64,000 nt of DNA from Burkholderiales bacterium (GCA_019749945.1 JAIEPF010000017.1:1-64000); one strand, 5' to 3'. Positions 26,543 to 35,030 are shown, counted from the stretch's first letter. Translations and numbers: made by a program. The notes: a model not told the origin generated them from the letters alone.

Positions 26543-27043
26543 CTAGATCGGCAGGCGGCGGGCGCCGTTGTAGCGGTTCTGCCAGTAACGCTGGCTCATG
26601 TCGACGATCTCAACCGCACCGCCGCGGCTGGGCGCATGCACGAAGCGCGATTCGCCGAGGTAAATGCCGACATGGGAAAACGGTTTGCGCAGGGTGTTGA
26701 AAAACACCAGGTCGCCGGGTTGCAGTTCGCTGCGGTCGACGTTTTGGCCGATCTGGCTCAGGTCCTGGGCGTTGTGCGGCAGCGCCTGGCCGGTGATCTG
26801 GCTGTAGACATAACGGATCAGTCCGCTGCAATCAAAACCGGTATCGGGCGAGTTGCCGCCCCACTTGTAACGCACGCCGATGAAACTCAACGCGCGCAGC
26901 GCAAATTCCTGGGCCTGGCCCAGTACGCCGCTGACGGCTTGCTGGGCCGAAGTGCCGAAGTCCGGCGGATTGGCGGTTTCGTCCGCATCAGCGGGCAAGG
27001 GCAGCAGCGCCAGTGCGATGAGGAGCATCCGGAATCGTTTCAT
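26543..27043 (-). CDS. NlpC/P60-family cell-wall peptidase
   Basis: A 166-residue exported cysteine peptidase. The signal peptide is about residues 1-20. The NlpC/P60 domain is complete: VRYKWGGNSPDTGFDCSGLIRYVY with the catalytic Cys, LQPGDLVFFNT, FSHVGIYLGESRFVHAPSRG with the catalytic His, and the terminal RYWQNRYNGARRL. Such enzymes cut peptidoglycan stem peptides (Glu-Dpm bond). It resembles the single-domain Spr/MepS type but is not marked as a lipoprotein. An AT-rich motif copy precedes its start. Confidence 0.93.
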   Translation of the reverse strand: MKRFRMLLIALALLPLPADADETANPPDFGTSAQQAVSGVLGQAQEFALRALSFIGVRYKWGGNSPDTGFDCSGLIRYVYSQITGQALPHNAQDLSQIGQNVDRSELQPGDLVFFNTLRKPFSHVGIYLGESRFVHAPSRGGAVEIVDMSQRYWQNRYNGARRLPI

Positions 27044-27053
27044 GGCCGGACTG

Positions 27054-27076
27054 TAATCAATAACAATATGATTGTA
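27054..27076 (-). repeat. AT-rich dispersed motif, weak copy
   Basis: On the minus strand reads AATCATATTGTTATTGATT, a diverged copy just upstream of the NlpC/P60 gene and co-oriented with it. Confidence 0.35.
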
Positions 27077-27153
27077 AAGGCGAAATCGTCATTATCCCGG
27101 CCCTGATGCAGGGCGGGTAAACTGAAACCTGTCGCCTATCGTTGGTGAAAATC

Positions 27154-28044
27154 ATGAACAAACCATTGATCCGGACGCTGGCCCTGGTGATTGCCTTGCT
27201 GGGAGTTGTGCTGGCGCCGCCCGCCGTTGCACAGACCACCACGGTCGAAGTGGTTCCGCTGAAATACCGCAAAAGCGAACAGGTGATTCCGGTGCTGCAG
27301 CCGCTGCTCGGGCGTGACTCCAGCGTCACCGGCTTCCAGAACCAGCTGGTGATCCGCGCCACACCCGCCGAACTGGCGCAGATCAAGCGTGTGCTGGCCG
27401 ACATCGACACCGCGCCGAAGCGGCTGCTGATCACCGTGCGCCAGGATGCCGACCTCGACCGCGCCCGCCGTGAAGCGGAACTGTCGGGCAGCATCGGCAA
27501 TGACAGCGCCCGCATCACCATACCCGGCAGCGGTTCGCGCGAAGGCGGCAATGTGGTGTTGCGCGAGGGTGACGACCGCCTGCGCGGGCGTGTGGTCGAC
27601 TCCCAGCGCTCCAGCAGTTCGAGCACCCAGCAGTCGATCCAGGTGCTCGAGGGTTACAGCGCGTTCATCCGCGTCGGTGAATCGCGCCCGCTGCGCAGCC
27701 GCCAGGTGGTGCGCACGGTGGTCAACGGCCAGATTGTCGATCGTGTCGTCGAAGGCACCGACTACCGCGATGCCAGCACCGGTTTCAGCGTGGTGCCGCG
27801 GGTGCAGGGCAATCTGGTCACGCTCGACATCGATCCGCAGCGCGAGACCTTCGACGAATCAAGGCGCGGCGCGGTCAACGTGCAGCGCGTGGTGACCACG
27901 GTATCGGGCCGCCTCGGCGAATGGATAGATCTCGGCGGCGTCAACGAATCGCGCAGCGACGGTCAATCCACGCTGCTCGGCCGCGGCAGCACCAGCAGCA
28001 GCGAAAGGCGCGGGGTGCAGGTCAAGGTGGAGGAACTGCCCTGA
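27154..28044 (+). CDS. Exported secretin-N-domain-like protein
   Basis: A 296-residue protein with a signal peptide (MNKPLIRTLALVIALLGVVLA, cleavage near PAVAQTT). Residues 30-95 (VVPLKYRKSEQVIPVLQPLLG, FQNQLVIRATPAELAQIKRVLADID) follow the N1/KH-like pattern of secretin N-terminal repeats, but there is no secretin pore domain. The second half is a beta-rich region with LEGYSAFIRVGESRPLRSRQ. Such short secretin-like proteins are known near type II or IV pilus genes, none of which are here. The ATG at 27154 is preferred to the GTG 12 nt upstream. Confidence 0.8.
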   Translation: MNKPLIRTLALVIALLGVVLAPPAVAQTTTVEVVPLKYRKSEQVIPVLQPLLGRDSSVTGFQNQLVIRATPAELAQIKRVLADIDTAPKRLLITVRQDADLDRARREAELSGSIGNDSARITIPGSGSREGGNVVLREGDDRLRGRVVDSQRSSSSSTQQSIQVLEGYSAFIRVGESRPLRSRQVVRTVVNGQIVDRVVEGTDYRDASTGFSVVPRVQGNLVTLDIDPQRETFDESRRGAVNVQRVVTTVSGRLGEWIDLGGVNESRSDGQSTLLGRGSTSSSERRGVQVKVEELP

Positions 28045-28052
28045 CCCGGCGT

Positions 28053-28673
28053 TCAGAACGACGATCCCGGCTGTTTCAGGAATGCAATTTCTTCCGGCGT
28101 CGAGGCGCGGCCAAGGATGTGGTTGCGGTGCGGAAAACGCCCGAAGCGGTGGATCACGTCGCGGTGGCGCACCGCGTAATCGACATATCCCTTGAAGGTC
28201 TTGCGGTCGGCCTCGGGCACGCCGGCGGCGAGTGCGGTGAACAGCGCGACACAGCGCTCCTGCAATTCCGGCGACTCGGCGTGTTCCAGCGGCAGGTAAA
28301 AAAACACGCGTTCGATGGCGCGTAATTCCCGGTCGGCGCCGGCCGCGATGCCGGCCAGCGCCAGTTGGCGGGCGAGGGGGTCATGGGCAAACGCGCGTGG
28401 CGTGTCGCGGTACATGTTGCGCGGGAACTGGTCAAAGAGCAGGATCAGCGCCAGTCGCCCGCGCGCATGCTGTGCCCAGTCGTCCAGTTTTCCGGATGCC
28501 GCGGTTTCCACCAGCGCAGCAAAACGGTTGCGGATGTCGGCATCGACTTCCGCATTTTTTGACCACCACAGTTTCTGCTGCGACTGGGCGGTGGCGGCAT
28601 CACCGGTCGCCGGACCGAACCAGAAATCCAGAACCGTGGCGGGCGTCATGCCGGACAAGGATTGTTCATTCAT
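28053..28673 (-). CDS. DUF924-family protein
   Basis: A 206-residue all-helical, TPR-like protein. The DUF924 pattern is complete: VLDFWFGPATGDA, the strongly conserved LALILLFDQFPRNMYRDTPRAFAHD, VFFYLPLEHAES, and RFGRFPHRNHILGRASTPEE. A GGAAGG ribosome site precedes the ATG at 28673. The molecular role of the family is not known. It is convergent with the secretin-like gene, 8 nt apart. Confidence 0.93.
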   Translation of the reverse strand: MNEQSLSGMTPATVLDFWFGPATGDAATAQSQQKLWWSKNAEVDADIRNRFAALVETAASGKLDDWAQHARGRLALILLFDQFPRNMYRDTPRAFAHDPLARQLALAGIAAGADRELRAIERVFFYLPLEHAESPELQERCVALFTALAAGVPEADRKTFKGYVDYAVRHRDVIHRFGRFPHRNHILGRASTPEEIAFLKQPGSSF

Positions 28674-28792
28674 CGGCGCCTCCTTCCCTCGCCGCCGAGC
28701 ATAAACCAGAATGCGGCAGGCTTGACGCTGCCGTCCCATCTGGCGAGTATGCAGTGCCTCGTCCGCAACCCTCATCACCGGAGTGCCGCTCC

Positions 28793-29476
28793 ATGTTACT
28801 CAAGCGTGGTTTCGATTCCATCGTCGCGACCTGGATCACCGGCCTGGTCGTTTTTCTGCCGCTGGCGCTGACGCTCGCCGTGCTGCACTGGCTGATCGGC
28901 GTGCTCGATCACTATCTGGGTCCGGACAGCATGGTCGGCGGTTTTTTTCTGGCGCTGGGTTACCAGGTTGCCGGCAACTCGCCGGTGCCGTACCTGCTCG
29001 GCACGCTGGTGCTGGTGGTCGCGATCTACCTGCTGGGGCTGGCCCTGCGTTTCGGCCTGAAACGGCCGCTGGCGAAATTCCTCAATGTCACGCTGAAGCG
29101 GGTGCCGCTGATCGGCCCCTTGTACGATTTCACCCAGCGTTTTGTCGGCCTGCTGGAGCGGAAGCAGGGCGACATCGGCGCGATGAGCGCGGTGTGGTGT
29201 TTTTTCGGTGGCGACGGCGTCGCGGTGCTGGCGCTGGCGCCGAGCCCCGATCCGGTCATCATCGAAGGCCGTAATTATTTCGCAGTGCTGGTGCCGACCG
29301 CCCCGGTGCCCATCGGCGGCGGACTGCTGTATGTGCCGGTGGAGTGGGTCAAGCCGGCGAACATCGGCATCGACAAGCTGACGGAGATTTATGTGTCGAT
29401 GGGGCTGACGCCGCCGCCGTCAACTGCAGCCCCGGCAGCGGCGCCGGAAAAAGAACAAAAGCCGGGCGGTGCCTGA
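28793..29476 (+). CDS. DUF502-family inner-membrane protein
   Basis: A 227-residue protein with two membrane segments near residues 12-33 (TWITGLVVFLPLALTLAVLH) and 60-83 (LLGTLVLVVAIYLLGLALRF). The cytoplasmic DUF502 part includes RVPLIGPLYDFTQRFVGLL and VLVPTAPVPIGGGLLYVPVEWV. The open frame runs back to 28397 across the divergent DUF924 gene, but the family begins at the ATG at 28793, preceded by GGAG. The C-terminus is Ala/Pro-rich. Function unknown. Confidence 0.9.
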   Translation: MLLKRGFDSIVATWITGLVVFLPLALTLAVLHWLIGVLDHYLGPDSMVGGFFLALGYQVAGNSPVPYLLGTLVLVVAIYLLGLALRFGLKRPLAKFLNVTLKRVPLIGPLYDFTQRFVGLLERKQGDIGAMSAVWCFFGGDGVAVLALAPSPDPVIIEGRNYFAVLVPTAPVPIGGGLLYVPVEWVKPANIGIDKLTEIYVSMGLTPPPSTAAPAAAPEKEQKPGGA

Positions 29477-30207
29477 TCAGTCCGCGGTCAGCGTCATCAG
29501 GATGTCGGCGTACCAGGCGCAGTTCAGCCCGAGCGCTTCGTCCTGATCGGTGTCGCGGCTGCCGACATCGAGCCGTGCCGAGTGTACGCCGAGCAGCAGC
29601 CACGGCAGTTGGTCGATCGGCGAATCCCCCCCGGGCAGGCGCATCACCACCGGGGAGCCGCTGGTGCCGCGATGGGTGCGCGCGTCAGTCAGGAAATATC
29701 CCTTGCCCTGGAAACGCAGGCCGAAGGACGAAGCCACCGCGGCGCGGCGCGCCACCGGCATGTGGTGCAGCGTATCGTGGAAACCCAGCGGAAACCCCAC
29801 CACCAGCAATCGGGTGCCGACCTCGATCAGATCGGTCGGCGCGTACAGGTGTTGCGGGGTGAAGGCGCGATAAACCACGGTGGCCGGCAGCGCCGCACGT
29901 TCGATCTCGATCACCGCGACATCGATGCCGCCGGCCGAATCAATGCCCTGGCGCCACAGCCGTTTGCCGTTGCGGTACAGCGGAATCGAAAAACCGGTGG
30001 ACTGCACCATGTTGTCCGAATCGACATGCAGTTCGATCTCGATGCGGTCGGGCTGATGCCGGCTCGGTTCGTCGAGCATCACATGCCGGCTGCTGACCAG
30101 GAACAGCCGGCCGTCGCGCTCGAAAAAAAGCCGCTGGCGTTGGTCAGCTGGCGCTGCTGCTGGAAGGTGAGGATGCGGGTCGCGGTGAGGAGCAGGGATT
30201 CGATCAT
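29477..30207 (-). pseudogene. Trypsin-like serine peptidase, frameshifted in a homopolymer
   Basis: The conserved part (29477-30082) carries the catalytic Asp in GGIDVAVIE and Ser in HRGTSGSPV. The codons before it, in another frame from the ATG at 30207, read MIESLLLTATRILTFQQQRQ and then NASGFF. Adding one base to the A7 run at 30123-30129 (T7 on the coding strand) joins them as GFFFERDGRLFLVSSRHV, restoring the catalytic His and a complete triad. As given, translation from 30207 stops early. It could be a true pseudogene, a slippage-prone switch or a sequencing error. A signal peptide is not evident, so it may be a cytoplasmic member. Confidence 0.75.
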
Positions 30208-30242
30208 TGCGGCTGCAGTTTACCGCAACAGCGCATTGTTCC

Positions 30243-30758
30243 CTACGCTCTGTTGCGGTAACCGAGCGCGAACCAGGTCAGCACGCCAGCCAGTCCCGCG
30301 ATGAAGCAGCCCAGATACAGCGCGTCGATGCTGATCAGGCCGAGCAGCGTGTTATGCGCCGACCACGGCCGCAGCGGCAGCATGTCGGCATGCATGATGG
30401 CGTCGAAAAACACATGGCTGTAAGTGCCGATGAAGGCGCCGCTGGCCGCGGCCAGCCGTGTAATCGGCTCCGGCGAGCGCAACCAGTTGAGCTTGTGGTA
30501 TTCGAGTTCGCGGTTCCAGCGGCGCAATATCCAGTTGCACAATGGCGGCGCTAGCAGAAACACCGCAATGCCGATCAGCGTCGCACCCGGCAGCGTATGC
30601 GTCCAGCCATGCAGCACCTCCCAGCCGCGGATGATGCCGACCAGCGGTTCGATATCCATCGCCACCTGCGCGATGCCGAACACCAGCACGCTGAAGTGGC
30701 GGCCGCCGGCGGCCTTGATGACCAGGGCGGGGCCCATGTGGAGGGGGGTGAAGGGCAT
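30243..30758 (-). CDS. Membrane-bound metal-dependent hydrolase-like protein (YdjM/PF04307 type)
   Basis: A 171-residue membrane protein with about four hydrophobic segments. It begins MPFTPLHMGPALVIKAAGG and has His/Asp motifs VAMDIEPL, LHGWTHTLPGA and GTYSHVFFDAIMHADM, the spacing of the YdjM-like predicted membrane hydrolases. Those histidines and aspartates would form the metal site. Substrate unknown. It is 25 nt downstream of the zinc-protease gene on the same strand. Confidence 0.7.
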   Translation of the reverse strand: MPFTPLHMGPALVIKAAGGRHFSVLVFGIAQVAMDIEPLVGIIRGWEVLHGWTHTLPGATLIGIAVFLLAPPLCNWILRRWNRELEYHKLNWLRSPEPITRLAAASGAFIGTYSHVFFDAIMHADMLPLRPWSAHNTLLGLISIDALYLGCFIAGLAGVLTWFALGYRNRA

Positions 30759-30783
30759 GGCTTTTCCGGATTACGCGGGAACC

Positions 30784-31500
30784 TTATTGCACCATCGCCC
30801 CGTTGGGCAACTCGTACAAAGCTTCCACCGTCCGCAGGTCCCGCTCCGACAGTTCGGCCCGGGTATTCGGCATGATCTGCGGATACATGATGTCGCGGGG
30901 CGAGTCGCTGTGCCATATCACGCCCAGTGCGTGCGACATTTCGTGCATGGTCACGGACTTGATGAATTCGAACAGCGCCTCGTCAACGCCCGCCATCGCC
31001 TGCGGCGGGATGACGACCGCCATGCCGTCGGTTTCCATCCTGATGCGCTTGCCGTCGACCTGCCAGCCGACGCGCGCCTGGCCGGCGGCATGGTTGTTCA
31101 TGCCCTGGGTCCAGACCACACGGATGTCCCAGAGGCGCAGGGTGTAGTCGCCGCTGTCGATGATGATGGGAAAGGGTTTGCGGTCCCATGCCTTGATGCC
31201 CTCGACGACGGCTTCGCGAACCCGCTTTTCCGCGGCGCCCTGCAGGAACTCCACCGGCGGCACGCGGACGCGCAGCCTGCCCTTGTCGAGTCCCCAGCGG
31301 ATGACCTGGAAATTGCTGCGTCCTCCGGCGCAGAGGTAGCCTGAGCCGCTGCAGACTTCGCGCGCATCCAGCATCACGCCGACGCCTTCCTCCAGTTCCG
31401 GCGGCGGGCAGGCGAGCGCGCCGCTGGTGCCGCAGCCGCCGCGAAAACCGAACCAGTAGATGGCAAACACGAATGCACCCCAGCAGATCATGCGGATCAT
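30784..31500 (-). CDS. Matrixin-type zinc metalloprotease
   Basis: A 238-residue protein with an N-terminal hydrophobic anchor or signal (residues 2-20). The metzincin zinc motif HEMSHALGVIWH is at 186-197 with the Met-turn DIMYP at 203-207, the matrixin arrangement. Cys pairs in the first 60 residues (GGCGTSGALAC, EVCSGSGYLC) suggest disulfides, consistent with export. A C-terminal ELSERDLRTVEALY helix follows. Extracytoplasmic proteolysis is likely; the target is unknown. Confidence 0.9.
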   Translation of the reverse strand: MIRMICWGAFVFAIYWFGFRGGCGTSGALACPPPELEEGVGVMLDAREVCSGSGYLCAGGRSNFQVIRWGLDKGRLRVRVPPVEFLQGAAEKRVREAVVEGIKAWDRKPFPIIIDSGDYTLRLWDIRVVWTQGMNNHAAGQARVGWQVDGKRIRMETDGMAVVIPPQAMAGVDEALFEFIKSVTMHEMSHALGVIWHSDSPRDIMYPQIMPNTRAELSERDLRTVEALYELPNGAMVQ

Positions 31501-31651
31501 GGCGCTGTGCCGCGATCACGGGCCGGACGAACGTGATGTTGCATGACGGCTCCCCTGATTTTGCCGTACTGTTGAACAGCACTTCCCCGATGGCAATGTA
31601 GAGCATGTGCCGCAAATCTGCATACGGAATTTCATCCGCAGAAAAAAGTGC

Positions 31652-32485
31652 TCAGGGCATTTTCCAGCCCAGCCACTCGCACACCCCGCGCCCCAGCACC
31701 CATTCCTTGTCGGCTTCCTTCAACCACGGCGCGTCTTTCAGCCACATGTCGACGTGTTCGCGGTACGGCACCGGCGAGCGCGACCAGTCGCTGCCCCAGA
31801 ACAGGCGTTTCGGACCGAAGGCCTCGTAGGCGCGTTTGGCGTAGGCCTGCATTTTTTTGAAGGGATACGGTTCCTTGATGTAGGAGGGCAGTGCGCTGGC
31901 CTTGACCGCGACGTTGGGGCGCTTGGCGATGGGCAGCAGCTTGTCGAAATCGCGGAAGGTTTCGTCTTCCGGCTTGCCGCTGCTCAGCGCCATGTGGTCC
32001 ATGATGATTTTGAGGTCAGGATGCTTCGCGGCGACAGCGTCGATGGCATGCACAAAATTCTGCGGCACCAGCACCATCAGCTTGATGCCGAGTTTCTCCG
32101 CCTCGGCCCATACCCAGTCGAACTTGCCCTCGATCAGCGGCTGCTGCAGCACGGGGATGTGGAACGCAAAACGCATGCCGAGCATGCCGGGTTGCCGCAG
32201 CCAGGTCTTGATCGCGCTGCGCGCATCCGGCGCCTCCGGATTAAAGCGGCCCATGATCGCAAAGCGGTCGGGGTGCGCCTTGACGGCGGCGATGGCGAGA
32301 TCGTTGCGGTCACCCTCCCAGGACGGCGGCACGATCACCACGCGGTCAACGCCGGCCTCATCCATGTCGCACAGCAGTTGTTCGTGGCCGAGCGGGATTT
32401 CGCGCTGCGCATGCGCGCGCGCGGGCCAGGGCCGCTCCGGCGTGTTGGCGCCCCAGATGTGTACTTGTGAATCGACGATCAGCAT
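31652..32485 (-). CDS. Amidohydrolase family 2 protein
   Basis: A 277-residue TIM-barrel hydrolase. It opens with the metal motif LIVDSQVHIWG and continues with RVVIVPPSWEGDRND, GMRFAFH, LKIIMDHMAL and the terminal FWGSDWSRSP, all family positions. A GGAGGAACAC ribosome site precedes the ATG. It is distinct from the amidohydrolase at 10484-11359. Its divergent neighbour is a ThDP enzyme, suggesting carboxylic-acid or aromatic catabolism, but the substrate is unknown. Confidence 0.87.
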   Translation of the reverse strand: MLIVDSQVHIWGANTPERPWPARAHAQREIPLGHEQLLCDMDEAGVDRVVIVPPSWEGDRNDLAIAAVKAHPDRFAIMGRFNPEAPDARSAIKTWLRQPGMLGMRFAFHIPVLQQPLIEGKFDWVWAEAEKLGIKLMVLVPQNFVHAIDAVAAKHPDLKIIMDHMALSSGKPEDETFRDFDKLLPIAKRPNVAVKASALPSYIKEPYPFKKMQAYAKRAYEAFGPKRLFWGSDWSRSPVPYREHVDMWLKDAPWLKEADKEWVLGRGVCEWLGWKMP

Positions 32486-32649
32486 GTGTTCCTCCGGTTT
32501 CGGGAAGCCCGATTCAATGACGAACCGCGGAGTGCGTCAAGGCGTCCGGAACGTGGAGCGCGGTGCCATTCGCAGGATGGTTTCCCGTTACACTGCGATG
32601 CGCCTGACGCGGCATGATCACCGCGGCACTGCAGACGACTAATAATCAT

Positions 32650-32663
32650 AAATATTTGATTTT
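32650..32663 (+). repeat. AT-rich dispersed motif copy supplying the ThDP-enzyme start region
   Basis: AAATATTTGATTTT runs directly into AAAGGAAAAATATG, the Shine-Dalgarno and start codon of the next gene, as at fbpA. Confidence 0.65.
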
Positions 32664-32674
32664 AAAGGAAAAAT

Positions 32675-34222
32675 ATGAACGGCGCAGAAAGCCTGGTGCG
32701 CACGCTGCTCAACGGCGACGTCAATGTCTGCTTCGCCAATCCCGGCACTTCGGAAATGCATTTTGTCTCGGCGCTGGATCGTGTCGAAGGCGTGCGCTGC
32801 ATCCTCGGCCTGTTCGAAGGCGTGGTCACCGGTGCGGCCGATGGTTATTACCGCATGGCGGGCAAACCGGCGGCGACGCTGTTGCATCTCGGTCCGGGAC
32901 TCGGCAACGGATTGGCGAACTTGCACAACGCGAAGAAGGCACGTTCGGGCATGGTCAACATCGTCGGCGAACATGCGGGTTATCACATCAAACACGATGC
33001 ACCGCTGACTGCCGACATCGAAGGTGTGGCACGGCCGATGTCGGACTGGGTGCTGACTTCGCGTTCATCAAAAGCGGTTGCTGCGGATGGTGCGCTGGCG
33101 GTGGAAGCGGCACGCAAGGCGCCGGGACAGATCGCGACACTGATCCTGCCCGCCGATACCGCATGGGGCGAGGCGGAAGGCCCTGCCACCGTGAATGCAC
33201 CTGCAGCGCGGACCCGCGTGGCGGACAGTGCCATCAGCGACGGCGTACGTGCACTGACATCCGGCCAGCCCGCAGCGATTCTGCTCGGCGGCGCAGCCTT
33301 GCGCGGCAAAGCATTGGACTATGCAGCACGCATCGCTGCAAAAACCGGCTGCACGCTGATTTCCGAATACAACAATGCACGCATGGAACGCGGCGCGGGG
33401 CGGGCGGTGGTCAAGCAACTGCCCTTCGTCGTCGACAACGCACTGGCGATGTTGAAGGATGTGCGGCAACTGCTGCTGGTCGGCGCCAAATCACCGGTGT
33501 CCTTTTTTGCCTATCCCGGCAAACCCAGCGTGCTGGTGCCCGAGGGTTGCACGGTGACGAAGGTGGCGGCGGTCGAAGACGACCTCGAAGCCGCACTCGA
33601 AGCGCTCGCTGATGCGCTGGGCGCGCGTGGCACGGCGCCGCGCGTCAACGCGCCGGCTTACGACGCCGCGCTGCCCACCGGCAGCATCACGCTCGACGGC
33701 ATGGGCGCCCTGTTCAACGCATTGATTCCCGACAACGCCATCGTCATCGACGAAGCCGTGACCAGCGGCCGCGCCTTTACCGGCGCGACACTGGGTGCGC
33801 GGCCGCATGACTGGCTCAACATCATGGGCGGCTCCATCGGCTGGGGACTGCCTGCGGCGACGGGTGCGGCAATCGCTGCGCCGGATCGCAAGGTCATTGC
33901 GCTCGAAGGCGACGGCAGCGCGCTCTATACGCAACAGGCGCTGTGGACCATGGCGCGGGAGAATCTCGACGTCACCGTGGTGATTTTTGCCAACCGCGCT
34001 TACAAGATCCTGCTCGGTGAGTTGGTCAATGTCGGCGCTGCAGCGCCGGGGCATAACGCCACCGCGATGCTGATGCTGGACCGGCCGGATCTGGATTGGG
34101 TTTCCATTGCCAAAGGGTTTGGTGTGGCGGCGGGGCGGGCGACTACGCTGGAAGAACTGGCAGTGCAGTTCAAACGCGGGCTGGCGACTCCCGGGCCTTA
34201 TTTGGTTGAGCTGATGATGTAG
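32675..34222 (+). CDS. Thiamine-diphosphate-dependent enzyme, acetolactate synthase large-subunit-like
   Basis: A 515-residue three-domain ThDP enzyme. The N-terminal PYR domain contains FANPGTSEMHFVSALD and the cofactor-activating Glu in LGLFEGVVTGAADGYYRMAG. The C-terminal PP domain has GGSIGWGLPAATGAAIAAPD and the ThDP/Mg motif LEGDGSALYTQQALWTMAREN with FANRAYKIL. It resembles the IlvX-type or benzoylformate-decarboxylase-like acetolactate synthase homologues rather than true IlvB/IlvI, and no small subunit follows. Reaction not assignable beyond 2-oxoacid decarboxylation or carboligation. Confidence 0.88.
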   Translation: MNGAESLVRTLLNGDVNVCFANPGTSEMHFVSALDRVEGVRCILGLFEGVVTGAADGYYRMAGKPAATLLHLGPGLGNGLANLHNAKKARSGMVNIVGEHAGYHIKHDAPLTADIEGVARPMSDWVLTSRSSKAVAADGALAVEAARKAPGQIATLILPADTAWGEAEGPATVNAPAARTRVADSAISDGVRALTSGQPAAILLGGAALRGKALDYAARIAAKTGCTLISEYNNARMERGAGRAVVKQLPFVVDNALAMLKDVRQLLLVGAKSPVSFFAYPGKPSVLVPEGCTVTKVAAVEDDLEAALEALADALGARGTAPRVNAPAYDAALPTGSITLDGMGALFNALIPDNAIVIDEAVTSGRAFTGATLGARPHDWLNIMGGSIGWGLPAATGAAIAAPDRKVIALEGDGSALYTQQALWTMARENLDVTVVIFANRAYKILLGELVNVGAAAPGHNATAMLMLDRPDLDWVSIAKGFGVAAGRATTLEELAVQFKRGLATPGPYLVELMM

Positions 34223-34286
34223 GTGCCGGCTGGGGAAGTAGTATCTCCCGCGAAATTGACGTTCGCTCCCGCGAGGCATAGACTGC

Positions 34287-34306
34287 GTTATTACGATTGT
34301 AATAAC
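34287..34306. promoter_or_regulatory. Candidate toxin-antitoxin operator (perfect palindrome)
   Basis: GTTATTAC-GATT-GTAATAAC, 8-bp perfect arms, ends 14 nt before the antitoxin ATG; CAGGAG follows as the ribosome site. AbrB/MazE-type antitoxins bind such palindromes to autorepress. Confidence 0.65.
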
Positions 34307-34320
34307 TTCAGGAGCTGAAA

Positions 34321-34545
34321 ATGCTCAAGGTCAAAGTCACCGCCATTGGCAATTCGATGGGAATAGTGCTTCCAAAAGAAGCACTTGCGAAGCTTCGCGC
34401 CGAAAAGGGCGATGTACTGTATCTGGTCGAGACCCCCGAAGGATTGACGCTCACACCCTACCAGCAGGATTTCGAGGTGCAGATGGATGCGGCTGGAAAG
34501 GTCATGAAAAAGTACCGGAATGCACTGCGTGAGTTGGCCAAATAA
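34321..34545 (+). CDS. AbrB/MazE-family antitoxin
   Basis: A 74-residue protein. The N-terminal swapped-hairpin DNA-binding domain is VKVTAIGNSMGIVLPKEALAKL and RAEKGDVLYLVETPEGLTLTPY, followed by a basic helical tail that would embrace the toxin. It is 35 nt upstream of a Doc-type toxin on the same strand, the standard antitoxin-first order, with a palindromic operator just upstream. Confidence 0.92.
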   Translation: MLKVKVTAIGNSMGIVLPKEALAKLRAEKGDVLYLVETPEGLTLTPYQQDFEVQMDAAGKVMKKYRNALRELAK

Positions 34546-34580
34546 GCCGGCGCAATAAGCCAGCCTGACAATCACGCGCC

Positions 34581-34976
34581 ATGAGTGAACCGCGATGGGT
34601 GCTGCCGGAAGTCGTCCACGCCATTCACAAGATGCTGATCGCCGAACACGGCGGGCTTCCCGGTATCCGTGACCAGGGGCTGCTCGATTCGGCGCTGGCG
34701 CGTCCGCGACAACAGGCGGCCTACGCGAAAAAGAATTCGATTTTTCAACTTGTGGCTGCTGCCTACAGCTACGGTCTTGCCCGCAATCATCCCTTCGTTG
34801 ACGGCAACAAAAGAATCGCACTGACCGTTGCGGCCGTGTTCCTCGAGATCAACGGCCATACCCTCAATGCACCGGAGGCCGAGGCCGTGCTGATGTATCA
34901 GCAACTGGCGGATGGAACACTGACGGAACAAGCGCTGGCGGAATGGATTCGGGAGTGGTCGGTTTTGAGTTCTTAA
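34581..34976 (+). CDS. doc: Death-on-curing (Doc) family toxin
   Basis: A 131-residue Fic-fold toxin. The Fic/Doc motif HPFVDGNKR is at residues 70-78. Known Doc proteins phosphorylate EF-Tu and halt translation. The N-terminal part is WVLPEVVHAIHKMLIAEHGG and GIRDQGLLDSALARPRQQ. Its TAA stop (34974-34976) sits in the outer end of the last attC of the neighbouring integron array, which is transcribed in the opposite direction. No attC is found on the other side of the pair, so it does not look like a normal cassette. Confidence 0.93.
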   Translation: MSEPRWVLPEVVHAIHKMLIAEHGGLPGIRDQGLLDSALARPRQQAAYAKKNSIFQLVAAAYSYGLARNHPFVDGNKRIALTVAAVFLEINGHTLNAPEAEAVLMYQQLADGTLTEQALAEWIREWSVLSS

Positions 34977-35030
34977 CGTACGAGTTCAGCCGCGCCCAAT
35001 GGGCGTCGGCGCTGCAACAACGAGTTAGGC
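34974..35030 (-). other. attC site of cassette C3, distal end of array 2
   Basis: On the minus strand it opens with GCCTAAC and closes with GTTAAGA. The last base does not fit GTTRRRY, and the box is shared with the doc stop codon. Inner arms are TCGTTGTTG-type with a GCCCATTGGGC core. Confidence 0.65.

Noticed and set aside
28397-28792. N-terminal extension of the DUF502 protein
   Set aside because: It overlaps the divergent DUF924 gene and has no family similarity; the membrane protein starts at 28793.
34287-34306. attC or attI box near the toxin-antitoxin operator
   Set aside because: GTTATTAC and GTAATAAC form a perfect short palindrome with no cassette boxes at attC spacing; an operator fits better.
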